From the NCBI RefSeq assembly GCF_023093595.1, contig NZ_JALLIK010000107.1, positions 1-64,000 on the forward strand: a DNA stretch of 64,000 nt. Reading direction: 5' to 3'. This document shows, piece after piece, positions 44,990 through 54,040 of the stretch (position 1 is its first letter; the number at the start of each line of letters is the position of its first letter). This DNA is from Thauera aromatica_A. GTDB lineage: Bacteria > Pseudomonadota > Gammaproteobacteria > Burkholderiales > Rhodocyclaceae. The translations under genes and the position numbers were made by a program. The notes beneath the pieces were generated by a model, which saw only the letters and a list, made by a program, of their open reading frames with translations, did no database searches and was not told the origin of the DNA.

Positions 44990-46147
44990 ATGCGCCAAGC
45001 CGAGCGTGCAATTTTCGACCTGCGACGCGGCCTTCCCATCCTGTTGCGCGACACCGACCGCAGCGTCCTCGTCCAGGCGGTCGAAGGGCTGAGCGACGAC
45101 GCGCTCGCCGCGCTCCAGGCACTTGCCGGGTCGACCGCACAGCTGGTGCTCAGCCGCCACCGCATGGCCGCTCTGGGGCGGACGGTGGACGGCGACGCCC
45201 AGGCGCTCGCTTTCGAATCCCTGCCCACGTGCGAGGCACTGCGCGAGCTGGCGTGGACACGCGGCGCCCGCCTGCCTGCGGCATGCACGGCGAGACCGGC
45301 GGAACGCTGCGAGGACGCCGCAGTCCGCCTGCTCGCCCGCGCCCAGCTGGTGCCGGCAGCGATCGCCTGCCCGGTCTTGCCGGCACGGGCGGCGGCGGCC
45401 GCCGCTGAAGTCGCCGACGGCACGCTGCTCGCGGTCGATGTCAGCGAAGCCTTGCGCCTGTGCCAGAGCGGCTCCGGCCAGCTCAGGCGGGTGAGCGAAG
45501 CGCGTGTGCCGCTGTCCGAGGCTGACGACAGCCGCTTCATTCTCTTTCGCGAAGCCGACGGCATGCACGAGCATGTCGCCATCGTCATCGGCGAGCGCGC
45601 ACGCTGGCCGGATGCGGTACCGGTGCGCCTGCATTCGTCCTGTCTGACCGGAGATCTCTTCGGCAGCCTGCGCTGCGACTGCGGCGAACAGCTGCGCCGC
45701 GGGGTGGCCGCGATCCGCGCCCAGGGCGGCGGCGTCCTGCTGTATCTGACCCAGGAGGGGCGCGGCATCGGCCTCGCCAACAAGCTGCGCGCCTACGGCC
45801 TGCAGGACGAAGGGCTGGACACCATCGACGCCGACCAGGTGATCGGCTTTTCCAAGGACGAGCGCACGTACCGCGTCGCCCACGAGATGCTCGAAGCACT
45901 CGGCATCCCCAAGGTACTGCTGCTGACCAACAACCCGGGCAAGGTCGAGGCGCTCCAGCGCGCCGGCATCAACGTCGTCGCCCGCCAGGCGATCTACGGC
46001 GCAGTGACGGCGCAGAACCAGCGCTACCTGCACACCAAGGCCAACCGCCACGGCCACTGGCTGCACGACCTGCTCAACGAGCAGGGCGAACCGGCCTCCG
46101 ACGAACCCGAACGTCTCCCCGCCCCCGGCCCGGCACCAAGCCCCTGA
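44990..46147 (+). CDS. ribA: GTP cyclohydrolase II with N-terminal domain
   Basis: A 385-residue protein. The C-terminal half (about 185-370) is GTP cyclohydrolase II, the first step of riboflavin synthesis. The zinc ligands are in SSCLTGDLFGSLRCDCGEQL, and YLTQEGRGIGL and the catalytic Tyr/Arg region are intact. The N-terminal half (AERAIFDLRRGLPILLRD) resembles a degenerate RibB-like domain seen in long RibA proteins of alpha- and betaproteobacteria. ATG 44990 has GGAG upstream; the longer frame reads through the repeats. Confidence 0.88.
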   Translation: MRQAERAIFDLRRGLPILLRDTDRSVLVQAVEGLSDDALAALQALAGSTAQLVLSRHRMAALGRTVDGDAQALAFESLPTCEALRELAWTRGARLPAACTARPAERCEDAAVRLLARAQLVPAAIACPVLPARAAAAAAEVADGTLLAVDVSEALRLCQSGSGQLRRVSEARVPLSEADDSRFILFREADGMHEHVAIVIGERARWPDAVPVRLHSSCLTGDLFGSLRCDCGEQLRRGVAAIRAQGGGVLLYLTQEGRGIGLANKLRAYGLQDEGLDTIDADQVIGFSKDERTYRVAHEMLEALGIPKVLLLTNNPGKVEALQRAGINVVARQAIYGAVTAQNQRYLHTKANRHGHWLHDLLNEQGEPASDEPERLPAPGPAPSP

Positions 46148-46195
46148 ACCGTAGCCCGGCAACGGCTGCCAGGGGGAAGCCGGGCCGTGGCGGAG

Positions 46196-46477
46196 CTACT
46201 CGGCAGCCGGGCGGACGAAGCGATAGAGCAGCGTCCGGCACTTGCCGCAGGACACGATCCGGCGCTCGTCCTCGCCGTGGGTCAGTCCCTGGTCCTCGAG
46301 TTCGGTCGCGCCGCAGGCGATGCAGCGCGCGTCGGACTGCGCATGAGCCTGGAGATAGGCGCCGCGTTCGGGCAGGTTCCGCTTTTTCTCCTCGATGCGG
46401 TGGAACTTGCGCAGGATCAGCCACATGGTGAAGAACACCAGCATGATGAAGAGGATCGGGAAGGGAATCGAAGACAT
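46196..46477 (-). CDS. small membrane-anchored zinc-ribbon-like protein
   Basis: A 93-residue protein with one N-terminal transmembrane segment (about 5-22, FPILFIMLVFFTMWLIL), a basic stretch, and two CxxC pairs (CIACG about 51-54 and CGKC about 75-78) that could bind zinc. Function unknown. ATG 46477 is chosen because it starts the hydrophobic segment; the frame extends upstream by 13 codons. It follows rmuC on the minus strand and converges with ribA. Confidence 0.7.
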   Translation of the reverse strand: MSSIPFPILFIMLVFFTMWLILRKFHRIEEKKRNLPERGAYLQAHAQSDARCIACGATELEDQGLTHGEDERRIVSCGKCRTLLYRFVRPAAE

Positions 46478-46552
46478 AGGTTGAAAGCCTGGCTCGAGAG
46501 TCTGAATGGCTGGCACGATACAGGGAGGGAGGCGGCGGCTCCCTGTTCGCGA

Positions 46553-47746
46553 TCAAGTTCGCGTCCGTTCCTCGACGTCGGGCGCGTCGAGTTCATCGAG
46601 CTGCGCCGACTCGATCTTCTGGAAGTGGGCACTGATCTTGCGGCTGGAAGTGTGCACATCCTGCACGTCGCGGCTGGCCTGCTCGATATGGCGGGCAAGC
46701 GCGGCCATGCGTTCGTCGAAACGCTGGAAATCCTTCGCCAGTCTGGCGAGCGCATCCTGGATGACGTGGATCTGCTTGCGCGTCTCGACATCCTTGAGCA
46801 CTGCGCGCGCGGTATTGAGCACTGCCATCAGCGTCGTCGGCGACACGATCCACACCCGCTTGTGCTGGGCGTAGGCGACGACCTCCGGGTGGTAAGCGTG
46901 GATTTCGGCGAACACCGCCTCGGCCGGCAGGAACAGCACCGCCCCGTCGGAAGTCGTGCCGGGGAGGATGTACTTGCCCGCAATCGCATCGACGTGGCGC
47001 TTGACGTCGGCACGGAACGCCTGCTGCGCGCTCCGGCGGTCGAGCTCGGCGGCATCGGCGTCGAACATGCGGTGGTAGTTTTCCAGCGGGAACTTCGCGT
47101 CCACCGCCACCTTGCCGGTCGGCGCCGGCAGCGTCAGCAGGCAATCGACGCGGGTGCCGTTGGGCAGCATCTGCTGGAAGGCATAGGCATCGGGCGGCAA
47201 GGCGTTGTGCACCAGAGCCTCGAGCTGGACTTCACCGAAGGCGCCGCGCGCCCGTTTGTCGCCGAGCAGCTCCTGCAGGCTGACGACGTTGGTGGTCAGT
47301 CCATCGATCTTCTTCTGCGCCTCGTCGATCGTCGCCAGCCGCGCCATCACGCTGGCGAAGGTCTCGTTGGTTTTGCGAAAACCTTCGTCGAGGCGCTGGT
47401 TCACCTGCCCGGACAAGGTATCCAGACGTCCGTCGACGCTCTGGGTCAGCGCCTGCATGCCGCGCGACAACTGCAGCGACGCCGCGCTCAGGCCGCGCTG
47501 CAGCAGATCACGGTCGGCGCGCGCGTGTTCGCCGATGCGGTCGCTCTGGCGCGCCAGGCCTTCGTGCAGATCGCGCAGGATTTCACGATGCTGGGCCGCC
47601 AGGCGGTCGTCGAGCTGCTCGGACAGCACCTCCGCCAGGCGCTGCTGCAGGTCGCGCTCGTGGGCGAAGCTGCGCAGCAGCAGCCAGGCCGACAGTAGCA
47701 CCGCCGCGCCGAGCAGGGCGGCAAAAATCATTTCAGTCTGAGTCAT
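46553..47746 (-). CDS. rmuC: DNA recombination protein RmuC homologue
   Basis: A 397-residue protein with one N-terminal membrane segment (about 6-25) and a long coiled-coil (about 28-160). The conserved RmuC nuclease-like core has GAFGEVQLEALV and VAVDAKFPLENYHRM, followed by VWIVSPTTLMAVLNTARAV. RmuC limits inversion of short inverted repeats in E. coli. The true start MTQTEMIFAALLG is at 47746; the longer frame is unsupported. Confidence 0.9.
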   Translation of the reverse strand: MTQTEMIFAALLGAAVLLSAWLLLRSFAHERDLQQRLAEVLSEQLDDRLAAQHREILRDLHEGLARQSDRIGEHARADRDLLQRGLSAASLQLSRGMQALTQSVDGRLDTLSGQVNQRLDEGFRKTNETFASVMARLATIDEAQKKIDGLTTNVVSLQELLGDKRARGAFGEVQLEALVHNALPPDAYAFQQMLPNGTRVDCLLTLPAPTGKVAVDAKFPLENYHRMFDADAAELDRRSAQQAFRADVKRHVDAIAGKYILPGTTSDGAVLFLPAEAVFAEIHAYHPEVVAYAQHKRVWIVSPTTLMAVLNTARAVLKDVETRKQIHVIQDALARLAKDFQRFDERMAALARHIEQASRDVQDVHTSSRKISAHFQKIESAQLDELDAPDVEERTRT

Positions 47747-47784
47747 CGAAGCAGCTTCTGGAGTTGCGCGGGCGACGGCTGGGC

Positions 47785-47814
47785 GGCATAGGGTTGGACG
47801 GCATAGGGTCGGAC
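47785..47814. repeat. tandem 15-mer, two copies
   Basis: GGCATAGGGTTGGAC (47785-47799) is followed directly by a copy with one change (47800-47814). It lies in the short gap between the ABC permease stop and the rmuC start. Confidence 0.75.
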
Positions 47815-47835
47815 GGTACCTTCGGCGCAGGGGCT

Positions 47836-50334
47836 TCAGCCGAGCGCGCGCAGGCTCGCCAGCGGCGGACGCGACAGGAGCGTGCGCGTGCCCAGCCAGC
47901 CCCCGCCGACCACGCCGGCGGCGCCGCACAGCGCAGCGACCAAGACCGGTCCCGGAGCGGGGAGATAAGGCATCTTGAAGACCTGCTCGGCGAGCACCCA
48001 GCCGATCGCGCTCGCACCGAGGCCGGCCAGCCCCCCGGCGACGCCGCCGAGGACGAGGAACTCCGCAAGCAGCGCCTGGCGCACCTGGCGGTTGCGTGCG
48101 CCCAGGGTGCGCAGCATCGCAAGCTCGTATTCACGCTCGTCGTGGGTAGCCTGCAAGGCCGAGTACAGCACGACCAGACCGGCGAGCACGGCGAACCCGA
48201 ACACGAACTGGACGACCACGATCAGCTTGTCGGTGATCGACTGCACCTGGGCCAGCACCGCGGCGACATCGATGACAGTGAGGTTGGGAAAGCGCTCGAT
48301 CAAGCGGGTGGTGAAGCCGTGGGCCGAAGGCGGCAGGTGGAAGCTGGTGATCAGGCTCGCCGGTTGCTCCTCGAGCAGGCCCGGCGCGGCGATGAAGAAG
48401 AAGTTCACCCGCATCGAATCCCAGTCGAGCCGGCGCACGCTGGTGAGCGGGGCCTCGATCCGCGTTCCGCCGATGTCGAAGGCCACCCGATCGCCCACTT
48501 CCAGGCCGAACGTCTGCGCCAGCCCTTTTTCCACCGAGAACTGCGGCACACGCTCAGCGCCGTGCCAGCGCCCCGCCTCCACCGCATTGCCGGCGGGCAG
48601 TTCGGCAGCGTAGGACAGGTTGAACTCGCGCTCGGCCAGGCGGCGGGTGCGCGGATTGTCGAAGGCGTCCGGGTCGACCGGGCGGCCGTTGATCGCCACC
48701 ATGCGGCCGCGGATCATCGGCTGGATTTCCGGCACCGGCAGCCCTTCAGCGGCAAACAGCTCGCCGACTCCAGCCCGCTGAGCGGGCTGGATATTGATGA
48801 CGAAGCGGTTGGGGGCGTCGGCCGGGGCCATCCGCCGCCAGTTGTCGAGGAGGTCGGCACGGACCAGGGTCAGCAGCAACAGGGCGGTCATGCCCAGGCC
48901 GAGCGCCACCACCTGGATCACGCTGGCGCTCATGCGACGGCCGAGCGCGGCCACACCGTAGCGCCAGCCCCCGCCGCGCAGGCTGCCCTCGCCCTTGAGC
49001 CGGCCGGCCAACCACAACACGCCCCACGCCGCCAGCGCGAACACGCCGAGCGCCGCCACGAAGCCCGCCGCGACCATCGCCCCGAGGCGCACATCGACCG
49101 CGATCCAGAACACCAGGCCGAGCAGCGCGCCCAGCCCCAGCGCCCAGGCCGTGCCGGAAACCGGCTCGGCAAACGCAAACTCGCGGCGCAATACGCGCAG
49201 CGTGCTGACCCGGCCCAGGCGCAGCAGCTGCGGCAACACGAACCCGGCGAGCAAGGCCATGCCCACCACCAGCCCATGGGCCAGCGGCAGCCACGAGGGC
49301 GCGGGCAGTTCGGTCGCCAGAAGCTCGCGCAGTCCCCCCGCCAAGCCCCATTGCACCGCCCAGCCCAGCGCGGAACCGGCCGCCGCCGCGGCCACGCCGA
49401 ACAGCACGAATTCGCCGATCACGATCCCCAGCACCTGAGCCTGGCGTGCACCGAGCACCCGCATCACCGCACAGCCGTCGAGGTGGCGGGCCATGAAACG
49501 GCGCGCCGACAGCCCCACCGCGACCGCGGCCAGGATCACCGCGAGCAGCGCCGCCAGGCGCAGGAAGCGCTGTGCCTGATCAAGCGCGGCGCGCACTTCG
49601 GGACGGGCGTCATCGACCCCCTCCACCGCCTGCCCCCGCTCCAGACGGGCGCGCGCCCAGCGCTCGTAGGCCGCCACCGTTTCCGCCGCTCCGGCCACAT
49701 GCAAGCGCCAGGTCGCTCGGCTGCCTTCGGTAATCAGGCCGGTGGCCGCGAGGTCCTCGAGGTTGAAAACCGCTCTCGGCAGCAGGCTGAAGAAGTTGGC
49801 CCCGCGGTCGGATTCGAAACCGATCATCGCCCCGACGCGGAACTGGAGTTCGCCGAGCCCGACGGACTGCCCGGTCTCGACCCCGAGTTCGGCGAACAGG
49901 CGCTCGTCGAGCCACACCTCGCCGCGCTCGGGCACGCGCCCGGCGGCGGCGTCGGCCTGATTCGGCCCGGGCGCGATGCGGATCGTACCGCGCAGCGGGT
50001 AGCCCGCCTCCACCACTTTCACGCCCGTCAGCGCAACCGTTTCCGCGGTTCCCGCCATGCTCGTGAACAACACCGTGGTCGCGGTCTGCAGGCCGCGTGC
50101 GCGCGCCTCTTCGCCAAAGTGCGCCGGCCACGGACGATCGGCACGCAGCAGCAAATCGCCACCGAGCAGCTGGTTGGCCTCGCGGTCGAGCGCACGGCCG
50201 ACGCGGTCGGCGAGAAAGCCGACGCTGGTCAGGCTCGCCACCGCAATCACGATCGCCAGCCCGAGCAGGTGCAGCTCGCCGCTGCGCAGGTCGCGCAGCA
50301 TCATCCGCCAGGCCAGACGCAGGTTCCGCATCAT
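47836..50334 (-). CDS. ABC transporter permease of the FtsX/MacB-like (YbbP) type
   Basis: An 832-residue permease with an N-terminal transmembrane helix, a large periplasmic domain, and two FtsX-type membrane blocks (around 255-440 and 715-820). The family features include SARRFMARHLDGCAVMRVLGA and DEREYELAMLRTLGARNRQV. YbbP-type permeases normally pair with a YbbA ATPase that is absent here, so it must use an ATPase encoded elsewhere. The start at 50334 overlaps the amidohydrolase stop by 4 bp. Confidence 0.86.
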   Translation of the reverse strand: MMRNLRLAWRMMLRDLRSGELHLLGLAIVIAVASLTSVGFLADRVGRALDREANQLLGGDLLLRADRPWPAHFGEEARARGLQTATTVLFTSMAGTAETVALTGVKVVEAGYPLRGTIRIAPGPNQADAAAGRVPERGEVWLDERLFAELGVETGQSVGLGELQFRVGAMIGFESDRGANFFSLLPRAVFNLEDLAATGLITEGSRATWRLHVAGAAETVAAYERWARARLERGQAVEGVDDARPEVRAALDQAQRFLRLAALLAVILAAVAVGLSARRFMARHLDGCAVMRVLGARQAQVLGIVIGEFVLFGVAAAAAGSALGWAVQWGLAGGLRELLATELPAPSWLPLAHGLVVGMALLAGFVLPQLLRLGRVSTLRVLRREFAFAEPVSGTAWALGLGALLGLVFWIAVDVRLGAMVAAGFVAALGVFALAAWGVLWLAGRLKGEGSLRGGGWRYGVAALGRRMSASVIQVVALGLGMTALLLLTLVRADLLDNWRRMAPADAPNRFVINIQPAQRAGVGELFAAEGLPVPEIQPMIRGRMVAINGRPVDPDAFDNPRTRRLAEREFNLSYAAELPAGNAVEAGRWHGAERVPQFSVEKGLAQTFGLEVGDRVAFDIGGTRIEAPLTSVRRLDWDSMRVNFFFIAAPGLLEEQPASLITSFHLPPSAHGFTTRLIERFPNLTVIDVAAVLAQVQSITDKLIVVVQFVFGFAVLAGLVVLYSALQATHDEREYELAMLRTLGARNRQVRQALLAEFLVLGGVAGGLAGLGASAIGWVLAEQVFKMPYLPAPGPVLVAALCGAAGVVGGGWLGTRTLLSRPPLASLRALG

Positions 50335-51518
50335 CGCCCCCGGCCCTGCTCCACCGGGGCGAGCAGCGTGCGCACCAGTTCGCACCAGTAGGCCGCGCCC
50401 ACGCTCAGGATCTCGTCGTTGAAGTCGTAGTTCGGATTGTGCAGCGTGCACCCGCCCGTCCCGGGGCCGTTGCCGATCCACACATAGGCCCCCGGCTTAT
50501 GCTCGAGGTAGTAGGCGAAATCCTCCGCCCCCATGCTCGGGCGGCCATCGACCGCTACCCGCCCGGCGCCCGCGACCGCGCGCGCGGCCTCGGCGCAGCA
50601 CGCTGCTTCGGGCGCGGTGTTGTGCGTCGGCGGATAGCCGCGGCGGTAGCCGAAATCGAACTGCACGCCGTGGCTCGCGGCGACCCCTTCGGCGACCTGG
50701 CGCAGCCCCTGCTCCAGCATGTCGCGCACTTCGGCGGAGAAGGTGCGCACCGTGCCGCACAGCTCGGCACGGTCGGGAATCGCGTTATAGGCCTCGCCGG
50801 CATGAAAGCGGGTTACCGACACCACCGCCGCGTCGATCGGGTCTACGCGGCGGCTGACCAGGGCCTGCACCGCCTGCACGAAGGCCGCCCCCGCCAGGAG
50901 CGGGTCCGTGCCCAGGTGCGGCATCGCCGCGTGCGCACCGACGCCGGTGAAACAGACGTCGAAACGATCGGCGCTGGCCATCACCGGACCGCTGTGGACG
51001 GCGAAGCTGCCGGCTTCCATGCCCGGCCAGTTGTGCATGCCGAACACCGCCTCCATCGGGAAGCGCTCGAACAGGCCGTCGGCGATCATCGCCGCCGCCC
51101 CGCCCTCGCCCTCCTCGGCAGGCTGGAAGATCAGATACACGGTGCCGTCGAAATCACGCCGTGCCGCCAACGCCTCGGCCGCACCGAGCAGCATCGTGGT
51201 GTGTCCGTCGTGGCCGCAGGCGTGCATGCAGCCGCGGACGGTGGACGCATGGGCGAAAGTGTTGCGCTCGGTGATCGGCAGCGCGTCCATGTCGGCGCGC
51301 AGGCCGATCGCGCGCAGGCCGCGTCCGCCGCGAACGACGCCGATGACGCCGGTACCGCCGATGCCGCAATGGGTCTCGATCCCCAGTTGCTGCAGATGGC
51401 GGGCGACGAGTTCGGCAGTGCGATGCTCCTTGAACGCCAGCTCGGGATGGGCATGGAGGTCGCGCCGGATGGCGGTAAGTTTGCCGTGCAGGGGCCGGAC
51501 GGCTTCGAGGACGCTCAT
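50331..51518 (-). CDS. M20-family amidohydrolase (hippurate hydrolase-like)
   Basis: A 395-residue metallopeptidase/aminoacylase. Metal ligands are visible in HACGHDGHT (about 99-107) and the EE pair in FQPAEEGEGGA; a dimerisation domain lies in the middle and a C-terminal His in GCTLHNPNYDFND. It hydrolyses N-acyl amino acids or related amides; the substrate is not certain. The start at 51518 begins MSVLEAVRPLHGKL; the frame upstream is unsupported. Co-transcribed with the ABC permease (4-bp overlap). Confidence 0.9.
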   Translation of the reverse strand: MSVLEAVRPLHGKLTAIRRDLHAHPELAFKEHRTAELVARHLQQLGIETHCGIGGTGVIGVVRGGRGLRAIGLRADMDALPITERNTFAHASTVRGCMHACGHDGHTTMLLGAAEALAARRDFDGTVYLIFQPAEEGEGGAAAMIADGLFERFPMEAVFGMHNWPGMEAGSFAVHSGPVMASADRFDVCFTGVGAHAAMPHLGTDPLLAGAAFVQAVQALVSRRVDPIDAAVVSVTRFHAGEAYNAIPDRAELCGTVRTFSAEVRDMLEQGLRQVAEGVAASHGVQFDFGYRRGYPPTHNTAPEAACCAEAARAVAGAGRVAVDGRPSMGAEDFAYYLEHKPGAYVWIGNGPGTGGCTLHNPNYDFNDEILSVGAAYWCELVRTLLAPVEQGRGR

Positions 51519-51613
51519 GGCTGCACCGTGTGGTCGGGTTCTGTGCGGGGGAGGGTCGAGTGTATTACAGGGGCGGACACGGACGGCAGCCGGCTCGTGC
51601 TTTACCCGCACCC

Positions 51614-51654
51614 GTTGCCCGCTGCCCGCTGCCCGCTGCCCGCTGCCCGCTGCC
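51614..51654. repeat. heptamer tandem repeat (GCTGCCC)n, about six units
   Basis: The unit CTGCCCG is repeated about 5.7 times without interruption (first copy TTGCCCG). It lies upstream of the amidohydrolase start and downstream of yjdM, in the 268-base gap between them. A seven-base unit is prone to slippage, so copy number may vary. Confidence 0.85.
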
Positions 51655-51786
51655 GGTGTGAAAGCCCCGCTCCGCCCGAAGTTCCCGCCCGGCGCGGCGG
51701 GGCCGGCGCTTTGCGGCGCCGCCTGCCCGCGCCGCCCATCCCTTTCCCGGTGGAGGCGCGCGCTCGGCCGGGAAGCGGCTTCGCCT

Positions 51787-52140
51787 TCAGCTCTTCTTCA
51801 CGAACGCCGACTTCAGCTTCATCGCGCCGATGCCGTCGATCTTGCAGTCGATGTCGTGATCGCCGTCGACCAGGCGGATGTTCCTGACTTTGGTGCCCAC
51901 CTTCACCACCAGCGACGAACCTTTGACTTTCAGATCCTTGATCACGGTGACGCTGTCGCCGTCCTCCAGCACGTTGCCGTTGGCATCGCGGAACGCGCGC
52001 CCGGCCTCGTGTCCGTCTTCCTCTCCGTCTTCGGCCGCGGTTTTCGGCCATTCGTGCGCGCATTCGGCGCAGACGTACATCGCGCCGTCCTCGTAGGAAT
52101 ATTCGGAACTGCACGCAGGGCATTTCGGCAAACTGCTCAT
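51787..52140 (-). CDS. yjdM: YjdM/PhnA-like zinc-ribbon protein
   Basis: A 117-residue protein with an N-terminal zinc ribbon (CPACSSEY and CAECAHEW, about 7-29) and the conserved C-terminal beta-domain DGDSVTVIKDLKVKG. Homologues were named PhnA for phosphonate use, but that role is doubtful. It follows cobT by 41 bases on the same strand. Confidence 0.9.
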   Translation of the reverse strand: MSSLPKCPACSSEYSYEDGAMYVCAECAHEWPKTAAEDGEEDGHEAGRAFRDANGNVLEDGDSVTVIKDLKVKGSSLVVKVGTKVRNIRLVDGDHDIDCKIDGIGAMKLKSAFVKKS

Positions 52141-52181
52141 CGGGTTTCCTTGTCGTTTCGTGAATCGGGCCGGTCACGGCG

Positions 52182-54035
52182 TCAGCGCACCGTCCGGCCA
52201 CTCCCGGGCGCGGACGGCCGCGGGCGCCGCAGCTCTTCCTCGAACAGCGCCGACAGCTGTTCGAGCATGACGCCCGCCAGCGCGTCGACATCGTCGATGG
52301 TGACGGCGCGGCGATAATAACGGCTTACGTCGTGGCCGATGCCGATCGCGACCAGCTCGACCGGGGAGCGCTGCTCGATCCAGGCGATCACGTCGCGCAG
52401 GTGCTGCGCCAGATAGTGCCCCGGGTTGGCCGACAAGGTCGAATCGTCGGCCGGCTCCCCGTCGGAAATCACCACCAGGATGCGCCGGCGCTCGGGGCGG
52501 GCAATCAGGCGGCGATGCGCCCAGAGCAGGGCCTCGCCGTCGATGTTCTCTTTCGGCAGGCCTTCGCGCAGCATCAGGCCGAGGTTCTTGCGTGCCCGCC
52601 GCCAGGGGGTGTCGGCCGCCTTGTAGAGGATGTGGCGAAGATCGTTGAGCCGCCCCGGGTCGGCCGGTTCACCGTCGTGCTGCCATTGCGCGCGCGCCTG
52701 CCCCCCCTTCCAGGCGCGCGTCGTGAACCCGAGGATTTCGACCTTGATGCCGCAGCGCTCGAGGGTGCGCGCCAGAATATCGGCACTCATCGCCGCCACC
52801 GTGATCGGGCGGCCGCGCATCGAAGCGGAGTTGTCGATCAGCAGGCTGACCGCGGTGTCGCGGAAATCGGAATCCTTTTCGAGCTTGAAGGACAGGCCGT
52901 GATCCGGGCTGACGACGATGCGGTCGAGCCGGCCGGTGTCGAGCAAGCCTTCTTCGAGGTCGAACACCCAGTCCCGCATCTGCCTCGCCAACAGGCGGCG
53001 CTGCAGGCGGTTGGCGAGGCGGCCGACGAGGTGCTGGAAATGGACCAACTCGCGGTCGAGCCGGCTGCGCAGCCGGTGCAGCTCGCCGGCTTCGCACAGG
53101 TCTTCGGCATCCACGGTCTGGTCGAAGGCGGTGGTGTAGGGATGATAGGCCTGGCCCCCCGGCAACGACGGCACAGGCCGGCGCGAAGCGGACGCGCCGG
53201 CCTCTCCGGCCCCGCGCTCGGGTGAAAACAGCGCTTCGGCGGCCGCGCCCGGCCGGCCCGCGGCCCGGCCGGCGCTCACCCGGCGATGCGGGCTGTCGGC
53301 GTTCTGTGCAGCCTCCCCCGCCCCGTGGCGCTGCTCCGGGGCCTCTTCGGTGTGCGTCTCGTCCTGGCGGTGGCCGAGTTTGCGCTCCTCCTCCGGTTCG
53401 CCGCTGCCGCCTTCCAGTTCCAGCGCCGCAACCAGCGCATTCAAGCCCGCGGCGAAAGCCTCCTCATCGTGCAGGCGCCCGCCGAGCGCCTCGAGGTTGC
53501 GCCCGGCCCTCGCTTCGACAAAGGGGCGCCACAGTTCGACCATGGTCCGCGCGGCGGGCGGCGGCGGCGTGCCGCAGAAGCGTTCGCGGGCCAGAACGTA
53601 CAGCGCTTCGGCTAGCGGCACCTGCGCCCGGCTCGTCGCCCGGTCGAATTTCCTCGCCCGGCAGTGCTGCTCGATCAGGGCGGAGAGGTTGGCCGAGACG
53701 CCGGCCATCCGGCGGCCTCCCAGGGCTTCGACGCGTGCCTGCTCGATGGCGTCATAGACGGCGCGCGCATCTTCGCCCGCCGGCATCGTCCGCTCATGGA
53801 GGCACGCATCGTGATAGCGCAGACGCAATGCCTGCGCATCGGCCTGCCCGCGCAGGCGCGCGATGTCCTCCACAGTCACGCAGTGCTGTGCAAGATCGGT
53901 CAGGCGGGCGCGGGTGCCCGCCGAGTCGGCGGCGGCCGGCCCGGCCATGGCGCGAAAGGCGCTGACAACTGCCCTTCCAAGGACGCCCGGCGGCGCTTCG
54001 GGCGCGCGTTCCGGGCGGGTGCGCTGGTACGCCAT
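52182..54035 (-). CDS. cobT: CobT-like VWA protein
   Basis: A 617-residue protein in the CobT cobaltochelatase-subunit family. It has an N-terminal helical part, a Glu/Ala/Gly/Arg-rich central part (about 215-310), and a C-terminal VWA domain with the MIDAS motif DNSASMRG, then ILVVISDGEPADDST. In B12 synthesis CobT works with CobS (encoded five bases upstream) and CobN; no CobN or other B12 genes are present. CobST-like pairs in other settings may act as MoxR/VWA-type chaperones for metal or cofactor insertion, so the B12 role is unproven. Confidence 0.8.
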   Translation of the reverse strand: MAYQRTRPERAPEAPPGVLGRAVVSAFRAMAGPAAADSAGTRARLTDLAQHCVTVEDIARLRGQADAQALRLRYHDACLHERTMPAGEDARAVYDAIEQARVEALGGRRMAGVSANLSALIEQHCRARKFDRATSRAQVPLAEALYVLARERFCGTPPPPAARTMVELWRPFVEARAGRNLEALGGRLHDEEAFAAGLNALVAALELEGGSGEPEEERKLGHRQDETHTEEAPEQRHGAGEAAQNADSPHRRVSAGRAAGRPGAAAEALFSPERGAGEAGASASRRPVPSLPGGQAYHPYTTAFDQTVDAEDLCEAGELHRLRSRLDRELVHFQHLVGRLANRLQRRLLARQMRDWVFDLEEGLLDTGRLDRIVVSPDHGLSFKLEKDSDFRDTAVSLLIDNSASMRGRPITVAAMSADILARTLERCGIKVEILGFTTRAWKGGQARAQWQHDGEPADPGRLNDLRHILYKAADTPWRRARKNLGLMLREGLPKENIDGEALLWAHRRLIARPERRRILVVISDGEPADDSTLSANPGHYLAQHLRDVIAWIEQRSPVELVAIGIGHDVSRYYRRAVTIDDVDALAGVMLEQLSALFEEELRRPRPSAPGSGRTVR

Positions 54036-54040
54036 GGACG

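Noticed and set aside
51614..51654. Possible CRISPR array
   Set aside because: The repeat unit is only seven bases with no spacers; it is a simple tandem repeat.
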